Source of the DNA: Sphingomonas suaedae
GTDB taxonomy: Bacteria; Pseudomonadota; Alphaproteobacteria; Sphingomonadales; Sphingomonadaceae
Assembly: GCF_007833215.1 (NCBI RefSeq)
Contig: NZ_CP042239.1
Span: forward strand, 1,364,001 to 1,428,000
Reading direction: 5' to 3'
Length of the DNA stretch: 64,000 nt
In this document: positions 53,505 to 62,368 of the stretch, piece after piece
Numbering within the stretch: position 1 is the stretch's first letter
Layout of the letters: each line of letters begins with the position of its first letter
Program-made: the position numbers and the translations under genes
The notes under the pieces: generated by a model
What the model saw: the letters and a program-made list of their open reading frames with translations, nothing else
What the model was told of the DNA's origin: nothing
Databases searched by the model: none

Positions 53505-54817
53505 TGCGGATCGCATTGCTGGCGACGGGCGTCGCCTTCACGACTCCTGCGCTCGCGCAGGACGACGGGTTCACCCTCTCGGGCACCGCCCGGGCGCGCG
53601 CCGAACTGCTCGACGAACAATTTCGTCCGACGGCGGATGACGGCGGCGGCCTGTGGCTGCGTACCACGCTCAAGGCCGAGTACCGCACCGGCCCGCTGGA
53701 ACTGGTTGGCGAGGTTCAGGATTCGCGGACCTATTTCGTCGACTCCGGCCTGCCCCCGCTCGGCACCGGCGATGTCAATGCGATCGAGCCGATCCAGGCC
53801 TATGCTGCGGTGAAGCTGGGTGGTGGCGCGAAGCTGACCGCCGGGCGCTTCACCATGGACTGGGGCTCGCGTCGTCTGGTTGCGCGGGCCGGGTTCGGTA
53901 ACGTCACCACCAGCTTCGTCGGTGCGCGTTTCGACTGGAACCCGTCCAAGGGCAATGGCGCGACGCTGTTCTGGACGATGCCGTCCAACCGTTTGCCCAA
54001 GGACGCAGCTTCGGTGCGCGACAATGTCGTCGAGATCGATAATTTTCGCACCGGCGTCCAGTTCTTCGGCATCCACGCGACCCGCGCGAAGATCGCGGCC
54101 GGGGTGAATGGCGAAGCCTATGCCTATCGCCTGGCCGAGGAGGATGCGCCCGGTTTCGCGACGCGTAACCGCCGCCTTTGGACGGTCGGTCTGCGCGCGG
54201 TGAAGCCCGCGTCCAAAAACGCATTCGACGGCGAGATCGAGGCGGTCTGGCAGAGCGGCACCACCCGCCTGTCGACCGGCGCCGCCGATCTGAACGACGT
54301 TCCGGTCGATGCCGCGCTGCTCCGCGTCGCGCTGGGCCGCACCTTCGATGCGAGCTGGTCGCCGCGCGTCCAGGTGACCTTCGACTATGCGAGCGGTGAC
54401 GGCAGCGGTCGCACCTATGGTCGCTACGACACATTGTTCGGCGACCGGGTGTTCGACTTCGGGCCGACCGGCATCTTCGGCCCGATCGCCCGCGCCAATC
54501 TCAAGAGCGCGGAACTGCGCTTCGAGGGCAAGCCCGGCAAGCGCAGCGACGCGTATGTTGCCGTGCGTCCGGCCTGGCTCGCCTCGTCCACCGACAGTTT
54601 CGGCGGCACCGGGGTGCGCGATGCGAGCGGCGCATCGGGCGACTATGCCGGAACGCAGATCGACGCCCGTGTGCGTCGCAAGCTGATGGATGGCAAGCTG
54701 ACGCTCGCGGTCGGCGCGGCGACGCTGTTCAAGGGCCGGTTCCTGAAGGAGGCGCCGAACGCACCCGCCTCCGGCAACCCGCATTACGGCTTCACGGAGC
54801 TCTCCGCGAGCTTCTGA
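53501..54817 (+). CDS. AlgE-like (alginate export family) outer-membrane protein
   Basis: 438 residues with a signal peptide (MMRIALLATGVAFTTPALAQ). Many alternating strands follow (LWLRTTLKAEYRTGPLELVG, AYAAVKLGGGAKLTAGRFTM) and a terminal aromatic residue (SASF), as for outer-membrane barrels. RFTMDWGSRRL and FDYASGDGS resemble the alginate-export family. Co-translation with a chemoreceptor hints that it carries the compound that the receptor senses, an inference. Confidence 0.82.
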   Translation: MMRIALLATGVAFTTPALAQDDGFTLSGTARARAELLDEQFRPTADDGGGLWLRTTLKAEYRTGPLELVGEVQDSRTYFVDSGLPPLGTGDVNAIEPIQAYAAVKLGGGAKLTAGRFTMDWGSRRLVARAGFGNVTTSFVGARFDWNPSKGNGATLFWTMPSNRLPKDAASVRDNVVEIDNFRTGVQFFGIHATRAKIAAGVNGEAYAYRLAEEDAPGFATRNRRLWTVGLRAVKPASKNAFDGEIEAVWQSGTTRLSTGAADLNDVPVDAALLRVALGRTFDASWSPRVQVTFDYASGDGSGRTYGRYDTLFGDRVFDFGPTGIFGPIARANLKSAELRFEGKPGKRSDAYVAVRPAWLASSTDSFGGTGVRDASGASGDYAGTQIDARVRRKLMDGKLTLAVGAATLFKGRFLKEAPNAPASGNPHYGFTELSASF

Positions 54818-54850
54818 CCCTGTTTCGCGTCCGCTTCCCGGGGACGCGAA

Positions 54851-54911
54851 CGGCCCGCCTGCCCCTCCACCCCCCGCTCCCTCGGGGACGCCGGAGCGCG
54901 CAGGCGGGCCG
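54851..54911. repeat. 12-bp inverted repeat between the porin and sheath genes
   Basis: CGGCCCGCCTGC (54851-54862) and GCAGGCGGGCCG (54900-54911) pair perfectly across a 37-nt loop. A smaller stem GCGTCC/GGACGC lies at 54828-54847. They may end the porin transcript; no T run follows. Confidence 0.6.
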
Positions 54912-55029
54912 ATGCCGTTTGGCCCATCAACGCTCTACCGAACCGTTGTCGCACCTGACCGATTTGAGTATGGCCAGACCGATGCACCGCGCTCTCGTTC
55001 GGCGACGCGGTCTGCAAGGGGGAGCAGCC

Positions 55030-56787
55030 ATGGCCAACGCAACGAGTTCCTATCTCAATCGCTCGACACCCGGCGTCTATATCACGGAGATCGATGCATT
55101 CGGCAACTCGATCGTCGGCGTGCCGACGTCGGTGCCGGTCTTCATCGGCTATACAGAGTTCGCGGGAGACCCGAATACCGGACGGGCGCTGTACAACACC
55201 CCGGTTTCGATCACGTCGATGGCCGAATTCGAGATCTATTTCGGCGGTGCCGCCCCGCAAACCTATACGGTACAGCCGGTGCCACAGCCGACGGCGACCT
55301 CGCCCGCTCCCACGCCAGGTTTCACTGCCGACTATACAATGGTCTCAACCGATCCGGGCGCTCCGGAAGTGGTCCCCACGGCATTCACGCTCACGCCAGC
55401 GGCAGACGGGGCCTCGTTCAACCTCTACTGGCAGATGCAGCTGTTCTTCGCCAACGGCGGCGGCATGTGCTACGTCGTATCGGTCGGGAGCTATTGGGCG
55501 GACCAGTATCCGGCGCGCTTCCCCGGGCCGGTTCCGGCCGACTGGCTGCCCGGAACGATCGCCGCCGGCGACCCTGCACAGTCAGGTAAGCCCGGCCTGT
55601 TGGGCGGACTCGACGCGGCGGGTGCGGCGGTGGGGCCGACGATGATCGTCATCCCGGAGGCGTGCCAGCTCGACCAGGCCGACTATGCGACGGTCGCGAC
55701 AGCGATGCTCGAACAGGCCGGGTCGCTCCAGGACCGCGTCGCGATCCTCGACCTGCCCGGCTGCATGACCGCCGACAGCTATGCCGCGTTGCAGACGTGC
55801 CAGGAGAATCTGACCGCCGCGATAGATTCGCAGACGGCGAACCTCAGCTATGGCGCGGCCTATGCTCCGGCGCTCAACGCGACGATTGTGACGACCGCCC
55901 ATCTCATGTTCACCAACCTGACAGCGTCGGATGGCGACAATTCGGTGATCAACAATATTCTGACAACCCAGGCGATACAGCTCTACACCGGTTCGCAACT
56001 GGCAACCGCCCGGAGCGCGATCGCCGCCGCATTCCCGCCTGGGCCGGCGTACGGAACAACCGACAGCGCCCAATATTCCGTCGACGCGAGCGCCTATCCG
56101 GCCCCGCCGCCGGGACCGGCGCTCCCCCATTGGCAGCGGGCGCTCGACACGTTTCTTCTCAACAGCCTGCCGATGTTCAAGGAGATCGAGCAGCTCATTG
56201 CCAACGCGATGAACATCGCGGCGCCAAGCGGCGCGATCGCCGGTGTCTGGGCCTTAAGCGATAATAGCCGGGGCGTGTGGAACGCTCCCGCAAACCTCGC
56301 GCTCGCTTCGATCGCGTCGCCGCTCTACAATATGAGCGACAGCGAGCAGGCCGGGTTCAACGTGCCGGTCAATGGGCAGGCGATTAACGCTCTGCGCCTC
56401 CAGACCAACCGGGGTACGGTCGTGTGGGGCGCGCGGACGCTGGACGGGAACAGCTTCGACTATCGCTATATCCAGGTTCGCCGCACGCTGATCTATGTCG
56501 AACAGTCGATCAAAGCAGCGCTGCAATCCTATGCGTTCGCCGCCAATGATGCCACCACATGGGCGACGGTGACCGCCGCGATCTCGCGCTTCCTGACCGA
56601 ACTGTGGCAGCAGGGCGGGTTGATGGGCGCCAAGCCCAGCGACGCGTTCACGGTACAGTGCGGGCTGGGATCGACAATGACGTCGCAGAATATCCTGGAC
56701 GGCTATATGGTCGTTGCCGTCACGGTCCAGATGATTCACCCGGCCGAGTTCATCGAGCTGACCTTTACCCAGACGATGGCCGGCTGA
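55030..56787 (+). CDS. Contractile-tail sheath protein, solitary
   Basis: 585 residues from MANATSSYLNRSTPGVYITE, with GGGGGAG upstream. The N-terminal STPGVYITEIDAFGNSIVGV and SVPVFIGYTE are the sheath signature. The C-terminal sheath domain has RGTVVWGARTLDG, YRYIQVRRTLIYVEQSI and the terminal MIHPAEFIELTFTQTM, as in Afp/Pvc and phage sheaths. The middle domain (Pro-rich, 120-200 and 370-400) is lineage-specific. All parts for self-assembly look intact. No tube, baseplate, spike or AAA+ ATPase gene lies in the window; both flanks are motility genes. Confidence 0.92.
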   Translation: MANATSSYLNRSTPGVYITEIDAFGNSIVGVPTSVPVFIGYTEFAGDPNTGRALYNTPVSITSMAEFEIYFGGAAPQTYTVQPVPQPTATSPAPTPGFTADYTMVSTDPGAPEVVPTAFTLTPAADGASFNLYWQMQLFFANGGGMCYVVSVGSYWADQYPARFPGPVPADWLPGTIAAGDPAQSGKPGLLGGLDAAGAAVGPTMIVIPEACQLDQADYATVATAMLEQAGSLQDRVAILDLPGCMTADSYAALQTCQENLTAAIDSQTANLSYGAAYAPALNATIVTTAHLMFTNLTASDGDNSVINNILTTQAIQLYTGSQLATARSAIAAAFPPGPAYGTTDSAQYSVDASAYPAPPPGPALPHWQRALDTFLLNSLPMFKEIEQLIANAMNIAAPSGAIAGVWALSDNSRGVWNAPANLALASIASPLYNMSDSEQAGFNVPVNGQAINALRLQTNRGTVVWGARTLDGNSFDYRYIQVRRTLIYVEQSIKAALQSYAFAANDATTWATVTAAISRFLTELWQQGGLMGAKPSDAFTVQCGLGSTMTSQNILDGYMVVAVTVQMIHPAEFIELTFTQTMAG

Positions 56788-56906
56788 AAGGAAAAGGGGG
56801 AAGGGTTTCTCCCCTCCCCCCATCGATACGAACCGGGATTCTCCCTCGCCCTTCCCTTTCCTCTGCCCCCCGGCTCGGAAAAGGGACTCCTTCCTTTGCC
56901 CCCGGC

Positions 56907-57686
56907 TCAGAAGGGAAACAGGGCGTCGTAAATCTGCTGGCCCCAGCGCGCCTGCTGCGCGTCCGACAGCTGGCCACGGCCACCATAGCTGATCCGCGCC
57001 TCGGCGATCTGGCTGTGGCGGACCGAATTGTCGCGACCGATGTCCTGCGGGCGCACCACGCCGCTCACCACCAGCTCGCGCAGCTCGTTGTTCACGCGCA
57101 CTTCCTGGCGCCCGCGAATGCCGAGATTGCCGTTGGGGAAGACGTTGGTGACGATCGCCGACATGGTCATGTTGATCGTTTCGGACCGGCTGATATTGCC
57201 GCCGCCGCCCGATTGCGACTTGCTGTCGGTGCTGGCGAGGTTGGCCGGGTTGATCGCCTTTGGAAGCAGCTTTTCAAGGCCGAGCAGCGAGGCGATGCTG
57301 GCGCTTTCCGAACCGGTGCGGACGCGCGAGGTGTTGTTGCCTACCTCTGCCTTGTCGGCGATGTTGATCTTGATCGTCAGAATATCGCCCAGCCGCGTCG
57401 CGCGCTGATCGCTGAGGAATGCGCCTGCGCCAGCGCGGAACAGCGAGGCCGAGGCGGCAGGCGCCTGCACCGGGATAGCACCGGCGGGCGCCGGGGCATT
57501 GGCTACCGCTGCGGCGACGGTACCGCCGCGATATCCGGGATTGCCGAGCGAGCGTTCGCCGCCAGGCATCGCCATCTCTTCGGGGGCGGTCATCTTCGGT
57601 GCCTTGCCGATGCGGCCGAGGCGTCCGACGCTGCCGCACCCCGCGACCAGGCTGGCGGCGGTGATGACGAGGATGATCTTCTTCAT
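56907..57686 (-). CDS. flgH: Flagellar L-ring protein FlgH
   Basis: 259 residues with a lipoprotein signal (ITAASLVAGC). Family motifs: SLFRAGAGAFLSDQRATRLGDILTIKI, SRSETINMTMSAIVTNVFPNGNL and VSGVVRPQDIGRDNSV, ending RWGQQIYDALFPF. It forms the outer-membrane ring of the basal body. Last gene of the minus-strand flgF-flgG-flgA-flgH operon, 12 bp after flgA. Confidence 0.96.
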   Translation of the reverse strand: MKKIILVITAASLVAGCGSVGRLGRIGKAPKMTAPEEMAMPGGERSLGNPGYRGGTVAAAVANAPAPAGAIPVQAPAASASLFRAGAGAFLSDQRATRLGDILTIKINIADKAEVGNNTSRVRTGSESASIASLLGLEKLLPKAINPANLASTDSKSQSGGGGNISRSETINMTMSAIVTNVFPNGNLGIRGRQEVRVNNELRELVVSGVVRPQDIGRDNSVRHSQIAEARISYGGRGQLSDAQQARWGQQIYDALFPF

Positions 57687-57698
57687 GGCTCTATTCCC

Positions 57699-58163
57699 TC
57701 AATATGCAATGCGGACCAGCCCGTTGCCCGCGACGAAGCCGTCGAGCGTGCGCTGGGTGGAGTTGGTGACGACGCGGACCTGTTCGCCCGCGCCCGCGCT
57801 GGCGAGCGCGCGGCCCTGGGTGGTGATGGTGAGGCCGCCGGTCTTGTAGGCGATCAGCACCGGCTCGCCCCGGCGAACGAGGCGCGGGGTGATGATGTCG
57901 CTGACCCGAACGATGCGGCCGGGCGCCAGCGGGCGGACCGCCTCCATCCCCTTTGCCGCATCCGCCTCGATCGCGCCGCGCGCCATGTTCGGCGAGCGCG
58001 GCTCGTAGACGAAGTCGTCGGCCGACAAAATCTCGCCGCGCTGGATCGGTCGCGCGAGGATCGCGACCTCGACCTGTGCCGGCGACGCGGCGGCGGGGGT
58101 TGCGGTCTGCGCGGGCGCCGGGAACGGCACCAGCACGGCGAGAAGGAAGGCGAACCGCAACAT
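57699..58163 (-). CDS. flgA: Flagellar P-ring chaperone FlgA
   Basis: 154 residues with a signal peptide (MLRFAFLLAVLVPFPAPAQ). The SAF domain is seen as RPIQRGEILSADDFVYE and RIVRVSDIITPRLVRRGEPVLI, and ends GFVAGNGLVRIAY. It chaperones FlgI assembly in the periplasm. It overlaps flgG by one base. Confidence 0.93.
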   Translation of the reverse strand: MLRFAFLLAVLVPFPAPAQTATPAAASPAQVEVAILARPIQRGEILSADDFVYEPRSPNMARGAIEADAAKGMEAVRPLAPGRIVRVSDIITPRLVRRGEPVLIAYKTGGLTITTQGRALASAGAGEQVRVVTNSTQRTLDGFVAGNGLVRIAY

Positions 58164-58945
58164 CAGCGCAGCTGGCTGGTGGTGGCCAGCATCTCGTCGG
58201 CGGTCTTCACGACGCGGCTGTTCATTTCATAAGCGCGTTGCGCGGTGATGAGCGCGGTGATTTCCGCCACCGGGTTGACGTTCGACGCCTCGACAAAGCC
58301 CTGTTGCAGCGTGCCGAAGCCCGGCTCGCCCGGATTGGCGATCGTCGCCTGCCCCGATGCGGCGGTTTCGAGGAACAGATTGCCGCCCTGCGCCTCAAGC
58401 CCCGCCTCGTTGATGAAGGTGGCAAGCTGGAGCTGACCGACATTCTGCGGCTCGGGCTGGCCGGCCAGGATCACCTGGACCTCGCCGGATTTGGAGATCG
58501 TCACGTCGATCGCTTCGGCCGGAACCGTAATACCCGGCTGGACCGGAAAGCCGTCGGCATTGACCAGCTCGCCCTGGTCGGACAGCTGGAACGATCCGTC
58601 ACGGGTATAGGCGGTCTCGCCCGAAGGCAAAGTGATCGCGAAATAGCCGCGCCCCTGGATCGCGACGTCATAGCGATTGTCGGTCTGGGTCAGCGCGCCC
58701 TGCGTCGCGATGCGATAGACGCCGCCGGTCTTGACGCCTGCGCCGATCTGGATGCCCGTCGGCACCCGGCTGTCGGGGCCGGTCGCGCCGCCGGGACGCG
58801 AAACCTGCTGGTACAGCAGGTCCTGAAATTCGGCACGCTGGCGCTTGTATGCCGTCGTGTTCATGTTCGCGATATTGTTCGAGATGACGTCGACATTGGT
58901 CTGCTGCGCGAGCATTCCGGTGCCGGCGATGGAGAGGGTACGCAT
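58163..58945 (-). CDS. flgG: Flagellar distal rod protein FlgG
   Basis: 260 residues: MRTLSIAGTGMLAQQTNVDVISNNIANMNTTAYKRQRAEFQDLLYQ-type N terminus (shown in parts: NVDVISNNIANMNT, YKRQRAEFQDLLY) and C-terminal GFVEASNVNPVAEITALITAQRAYEMNSRVVKT. It builds the distal rod. It lies 24 bp after flgF. Confidence 0.96.
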   Translation of the reverse strand: MRTLSIAGTGMLAQQTNVDVISNNIANMNTTAYKRQRAEFQDLLYQQVSRPGGATGPDSRVPTGIQIGAGVKTGGVYRIATQGALTQTDNRYDVAIQGRGYFAITLPSGETAYTRDGSFQLSDQGELVNADGFPVQPGITVPAEAIDVTISKSGEVQVILAGQPEPQNVGQLQLATFINEAGLEAQGGNLFLETAASGQATIANPGEPGFGTLQQGFVEASNVNPVAEITALITAQRAYEMNSRVVKTADEMLATTSQLR

Positions 58946-58969
58946 TGGATCGGTCTCCGTAGAAAGGGG

Positions 58970-59710
58970 TCAGCCGAAGCGGCCGAGCTTGTCGATCGCC
59001 GAGCGGCGCAGATCGCCCAGCGCTTCCGACATCTTCATGCTGGTCTGATAGGCGCGCAGGATCTCGACCATCGACGTCGTCTCGACGATCGCCTGGACGT
59101 TCGATCCCTCGACCCCGCCCGCGCGCAATCTGGTTTCCGCGGCGCCGAGCTCGCGACCGCCGGCGCCGGTAAAAGTCCCGTCGCCGCGCGGATCGACCGC
59201 GCGTTCGTCGTCGAACACGGTCACCGCGACCCGACCGACACGTTCGCCACCGGCACTTACGGTTCCGTCTTCGCCGATGGCGACAGTGGCGGCCTGTTCG
59301 GGCGGGATCGCGATCGGGCGCCCACCCTCGCCCAGCAGCGTCAGCCCGCCGGAGGTTTGCAGGTTGCCGTCGTCGCCGACACGCAGATAGCCCGCGCGCG
59401 TATAGGCGGTGCCACCCTCGGGCGTCTCGACCGCCAGATAGCCGGGTCCGTCAATCATCACATCGGTCGCATTGCCAGTGACGAGGAACGCGCCTGCGCT
59501 CTGGTCATGGACGGCGCCATAATCGAGCACCATCGACGCGGTCCTGAGCGGTGCATCACCGCTGCCCGCCTGTTCCACATATTCGCGGAACACCGGCTGC
59601 TCGCGCTTGAACCCGGCCGTCGACAGATTGGCCATATTGTTCGCGGTGACGTCGAGCCGGCGTCGCAATGCCTGTTCGTGACTCAGCAGCACATAGGATG
59701 AGACATCCAT
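58970..59710 (-). CDS. flgF: Flagellar proximal rod protein FlgF
   Basis: 246 residues with the rod-protein ends RLDVTANNMANLSTAGFKRE and GVEGSNVQAIVETTSMVEILRAYQTS. It is shorter than FlgG and starts MDVSSYVLLSHEQAL. First gene of the minus-strand rod/ring operon; it is divergent from fliL with about 125 bp between starts. Confidence 0.94.
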   Translation of the reverse strand: MDVSSYVLLSHEQALRRRLDVTANNMANLSTAGFKREQPVFREYVEQAGSGDAPLRTASMVLDYGAVHDQSAGAFLVTGNATDVMIDGPGYLAVETPEGGTAYTRAGYLRVGDDGNLQTSGGLTLLGEGGRPIAIPPEQAATVAIGEDGTVSAGGERVGRVAVTVFDDERAVDPRGDGTFTGAGGRELGAAETRLRAGGVEGSNVQAIVETTSMVEILRAYQTSMKMSEALGDLRRSAIDKLGRFG

Positions 59711-59776
59711 CGGCAGCGCCCTTCAAAAAAAATCTGCGTCGTTTTTGCGGCTAGGCAAATGTTGCCGCCCCGCTCT

Positions 59777-59787
59777 CCTATAATAGG
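59777..59787 (+). promoter_or_regulatory. CCTATAATAGG motif upstream of fliL
   Basis: An 11-nt palindrome containing TATAAT, 48 bp before the fliL start. Related sequences are TCTATAATAGA at 63487-63497 (26 bp before the 63523 gene) and CCTATAATG at 51669-51677 (61 bp before the chemoreceptor). It may be a shared -10 element; no consistent -35 was found. Confidence 0.4.
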
Positions 59788-59835
59788 AACATTCCGCCGA
59801 TCCGGTCGCGGATGGGCAAAGAGTGGGAACGGGAT

Positions 59836-60366
59836 ATGAGCGACGACATCATCGTCGAGGCGGACGAGGGCGCACCACCCAAGAAGAAGGGCGGGAAGAA
59901 GAAACTGCTCATCATCGCGGGCGCGGCTTTACTGGTGCTGGGCGGCGGCGGTGGCGGTGCGGCCTGGTTCCTGATGGGCTCTGACGGCGAGGCGGCAGAA
60001 TCTGCCGGGGGCCATGAAGACGCCAAAGCAGAGTCCGAGGCGGAAGAGGGCAAGGAAGGTACATCCGCCTATCTGGATGTGCCGCCGCTGGTCGTGAACC
60101 TGCGCAGCACCGACGGTGCCGCCCGCTTCCTGAAAATTCACTTCATGCTGGTGCCACAAGCCGGGGTGTCGAGCGAGAGCCTCAAGGAGAAGCTCCCGCT
60201 GGTGATCGATGCCTATCAGCCCTTTTTGCGCGAACTGCGTCCAGAGGATCTCAACGGTTCCGGCGCAGTCTATCGCGTCAAGGAAGAGCTGCTGATCCGC
60301 GCCACCCAGACGCTTGGCGCCGATCAGGTGAAAGACGTGCTGATCCAGGATCTGGTGCAGCAATGA
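59836..60366 (+). CDS. fliL: Flagellar basal-body protein FliL
   Basis: 176 residues from MSDDIIVEADEGAPPKKKGG. A single membrane span follows (LLIIAGAALLVLGGGGGGAAWFL), then an acidic linker and the FliL domain (YLDVPPLVVNLRST, RFLKIHFMLVP, ending VKDVLIQDLVQQ). It sits around the stators and supports torque. It overlaps fliM by 4 bp. Confidence 0.94.
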   Translation: MSDDIIVEADEGAPPKKKGGKKKLLIIAGAALLVLGGGGGGAAWFLMGSDGEAAESAGGHEDAKAESEAEEGKEGTSAYLDVPPLVVNLRSTDGAARFLKIHFMLVPQAGVSSESLKEKLPLVIDAYQPFLRELRPEDLNGSGAVYRVKEELLIRATQTLGADQVKDVLIQDLVQQ

Positions 60367-61379
60367 GCGACGATTTCGACGATTTCGACCTGCCCGAACC
60401 GCCGCGGATCGATCAGGGCGCCGAGGGGCTGCTCGACCAGGCGGGCATCGACGCGCTGTTCGGCCAGGTCGGCGGCTTCGGCCAGCCGAAACAGGGGCTG
60501 CGCGCGGTCATCGAATCCAACGTCATCAGCCGCGAGCGGCTGCCGATGCTGGAGGTGGTGTTCGACCGCATGGTCCGCATCTTTGCCACCTCGATGCGCA
60601 ACCTTACCTCCGACGCGATCGATGTGAGCCTGGAGGAAGTGACCTCGATCCGTTTCGGCGACTATCTCAACCACATCATGCTCCCCGCAATGATCGGCGT
60701 GTTCCGCGTCGAGGAGTGGGAGAATTACGGGCTGGTGACGGTCGACTCCGGCCTGATCTATGCGGTGGTCGATGCGCTGCTGGGCGGACGACGCGGCGGC
60801 GAGCCGTTGATGATCGACGGTCGCGGTTTCACGACGATCGAGACCGATCTGGTGTCGCGGATGCTGGGCCATGTGCTCAGCGACCTGTCGACCTCGATGG
60901 CGCCGATCACCCCGACGACGATCGAGCTGGAGCGCGTCGAGAGCAGCCCGCGCTTCGTCGCGATCGCGGGAACCACCAATGTGTGCGCCGTCGCCACCTT
61001 TCGCGTCGATATGGACGAGCGGGGCGGCAGCTTCAGCATCCTGCTGCCCTATGCGACGATCGAACCGGTGCGCCATTTGCTCAACCAGCGCTTCATGGGC
61101 GAAAAGCTGGGTCGCGACACGATCTGGGAATCGCACATGGCGTCCGAAGTCCGCAAGGTCGATGTGACGCTCGATGTGCTGTTGGGCGAGCGCGACATGG
61201 AGCTGGGCGTCGTGCGTGACTTCAAGGTCGGCCAGACCATTCCGCTGTTCGCCGACCCCGATCAACCCCTCGACATGCAATGCGGCGGCGTGACCATCGG
61301 TCGCGCGCAGATCGGCCAGCGATCGAACAAGATCGCGGTTCGGCTGGTGTCCGATATCGCCAAGGAAAAACGCGCATGA
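60363..61379 (+). CDS. fliM: Flagellar motor switch protein FliM
   Basis: 338 residues. The N-terminal part has LLDQAGIDALFGQ, in place of the usual LSQDEIDALL. The middle domain has SLEEVTSIRFGDYLNHI and the GGxG-type LLGGRRGGEPLMI, and the C-terminal SpoA domain ends the protein (VTLDVLLGERDMELGVVRDFKVG). It forms the C-ring and binds CheY-P. It overlaps the next gene by 4 bp. Confidence 0.96.
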   Translation: MSDDFDDFDLPEPPRIDQGAEGLLDQAGIDALFGQVGGFGQPKQGLRAVIESNVISRERLPMLEVVFDRMVRIFATSMRNLTSDAIDVSLEEVTSIRFGDYLNHIMLPAMIGVFRVEEWENYGLVTVDSGLIYAVVDALLGGRRGGEPLMIDGRGFTTIETDLVSRMLGHVLSDLSTSMAPITPTTIELERVESSPRFVAIAGTTNVCAVATFRVDMDERGGSFSILLPYATIEPVRHLLNQRFMGEKLGRDTIWESHMASEVRKVDVTLDVLLGERDMELGVVRDFKVGQTIPLFADPDQPLDMQCGGVTIGRAQIGQRSNKIAVRLVSDIAKEKRA

Positions 61380-61714
61380 CCTATCAGATCGCAGCGAATG
61401 TGCTGACCATGTTCTTGTGCGCGGCGGTGGTCGTGCAGAGTATGCGGATGATGCGCAGCCTGAACGCGCTCAAGCGAAACGACCTGGGCCAGATGGTCTC
61501 CGCGCTCGATCAGGCGACGGTCCAGGCGCGCCTCGTCCTGTCCGAGCTCAAGGGCACGCTGACCCAATATTCCAGCCGTGCGGGCGACACTGCGCGCGCC
61601 AAGGCAATTTCCGACGAGCTGCGGATGATGATCGACATCGCCGATTCGACCGCCGAACGGCTGGTCGATGCCGCCGCGGCGGCCCGGCGCGTCGAGCCGG
61701 TGGAGCGTTATTGA
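61376..61714 (+). CDS. DUF6468 flagellar-cluster protein
   Basis: 112 residues: N-terminal membrane helix (IAANVLTMFLCAAVVVQSM), then a helical domain (LNALKRNDLGQMVSALDQAT). It occupies the position between fliM and motE seen in alphaproteobacterial flagellar operons. Its function is not established. Start and stop overlap both neighbours. Confidence 0.82.
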   Translation: MTYQIAANVLTMFLCAAVVVQSMRMMRSLNALKRNDLGQMVSALDQATVQARLVLSELKGTLTQYSSRAGDTARAKAISDELRMMIDIADSTAERLVDAAAAARRVEPVERY

Positions 61715-62274
61715 TGCGGGTTCCCTTTCTGTTGCTGCTGGTCGGCGCGGCCGGGATCGGCGCGATCGCCAATGGCGTCGATGCAGCGGTCACGGTCGGG
61801 CAGTCGGTCGTCCCGAAAACCCGGCTCGGCACCCAGATCGAAGGCGAGTTGAGCGACGCCCAGCGCAAGGAGGCCGAGCGCCGCCGCACGCTGGACCTGC
61901 GCGAACAGGCGCTGAAGGCGGCACGGCTGAGGCTGCAGCGGCAACAGCAGGCGCAAAAGCAAGCGGCGACCGCAACCCCCTCCCCCACCACCGACGCGTC
62001 ACAGGCCGCGCCGGCGGCGGAAGAACGGTACAGCGACCTCGCCCGGATCTTCCAGTCGATGAAACCCGCCAAGGCCGCGCCGGTGTTCGAGAAGCTGACC
62101 CCCGAGGTGCAGTTTCAGGTCGCGCAGCGGATGCGTGATCGCAATGCGGCGCTGATGATGCAGGCAATGTCGCCCGAAGCCGCCGCGACGCTCGGCATGG
62201 CGCTGGCCCGGGGCGAGACGTCACAAGGGGCTGCGGCCAAGCAGACGGGGGGTCGCAAGACCGTCTCCAAGTGA
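61714..62274 (+). CDS. motE: MotE-family flagellar chaperone-like protein
   Basis: 186 residues: a signal/anchor (MRVPFLLLLVGAAGIGAIAN), a long charged coiled coil (RKEAERRRTLDLREQALKAA) and a C-terminal MgtE-N-like helical domain (YSDLARIFQSMKPAKAAPVFEKLTPEVQFQVAQRM). That plan matches MotE, a periplasmic chaperone for MotC in rhizobia. The start overlaps the previous stop (TGATG). Confidence 0.82.
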   Translation: MRVPFLLLLVGAAGIGAIANGVDAAVTVGQSVVPKTRLGTQIEGELSDAQRKEAERRRTLDLREQALKAARLRLQRQQQAQKQAATATPSPTTDASQAAPAAEERYSDLARIFQSMKPAKAAPVFEKLTPEVQFQVAQRMRDRNAALMMQAMSPEAAATLGMALARGETSQGAAAKQTGGRKTVSK

Positions 62275-62368
62275 GAATGAGACGCAGATACGTATTTCTA
62301 CGATACTGGCGAATGGCATAAGAAATCGACATTCTGCATCGCGCGGGGGTTCTTGATCGGAGAAGACA

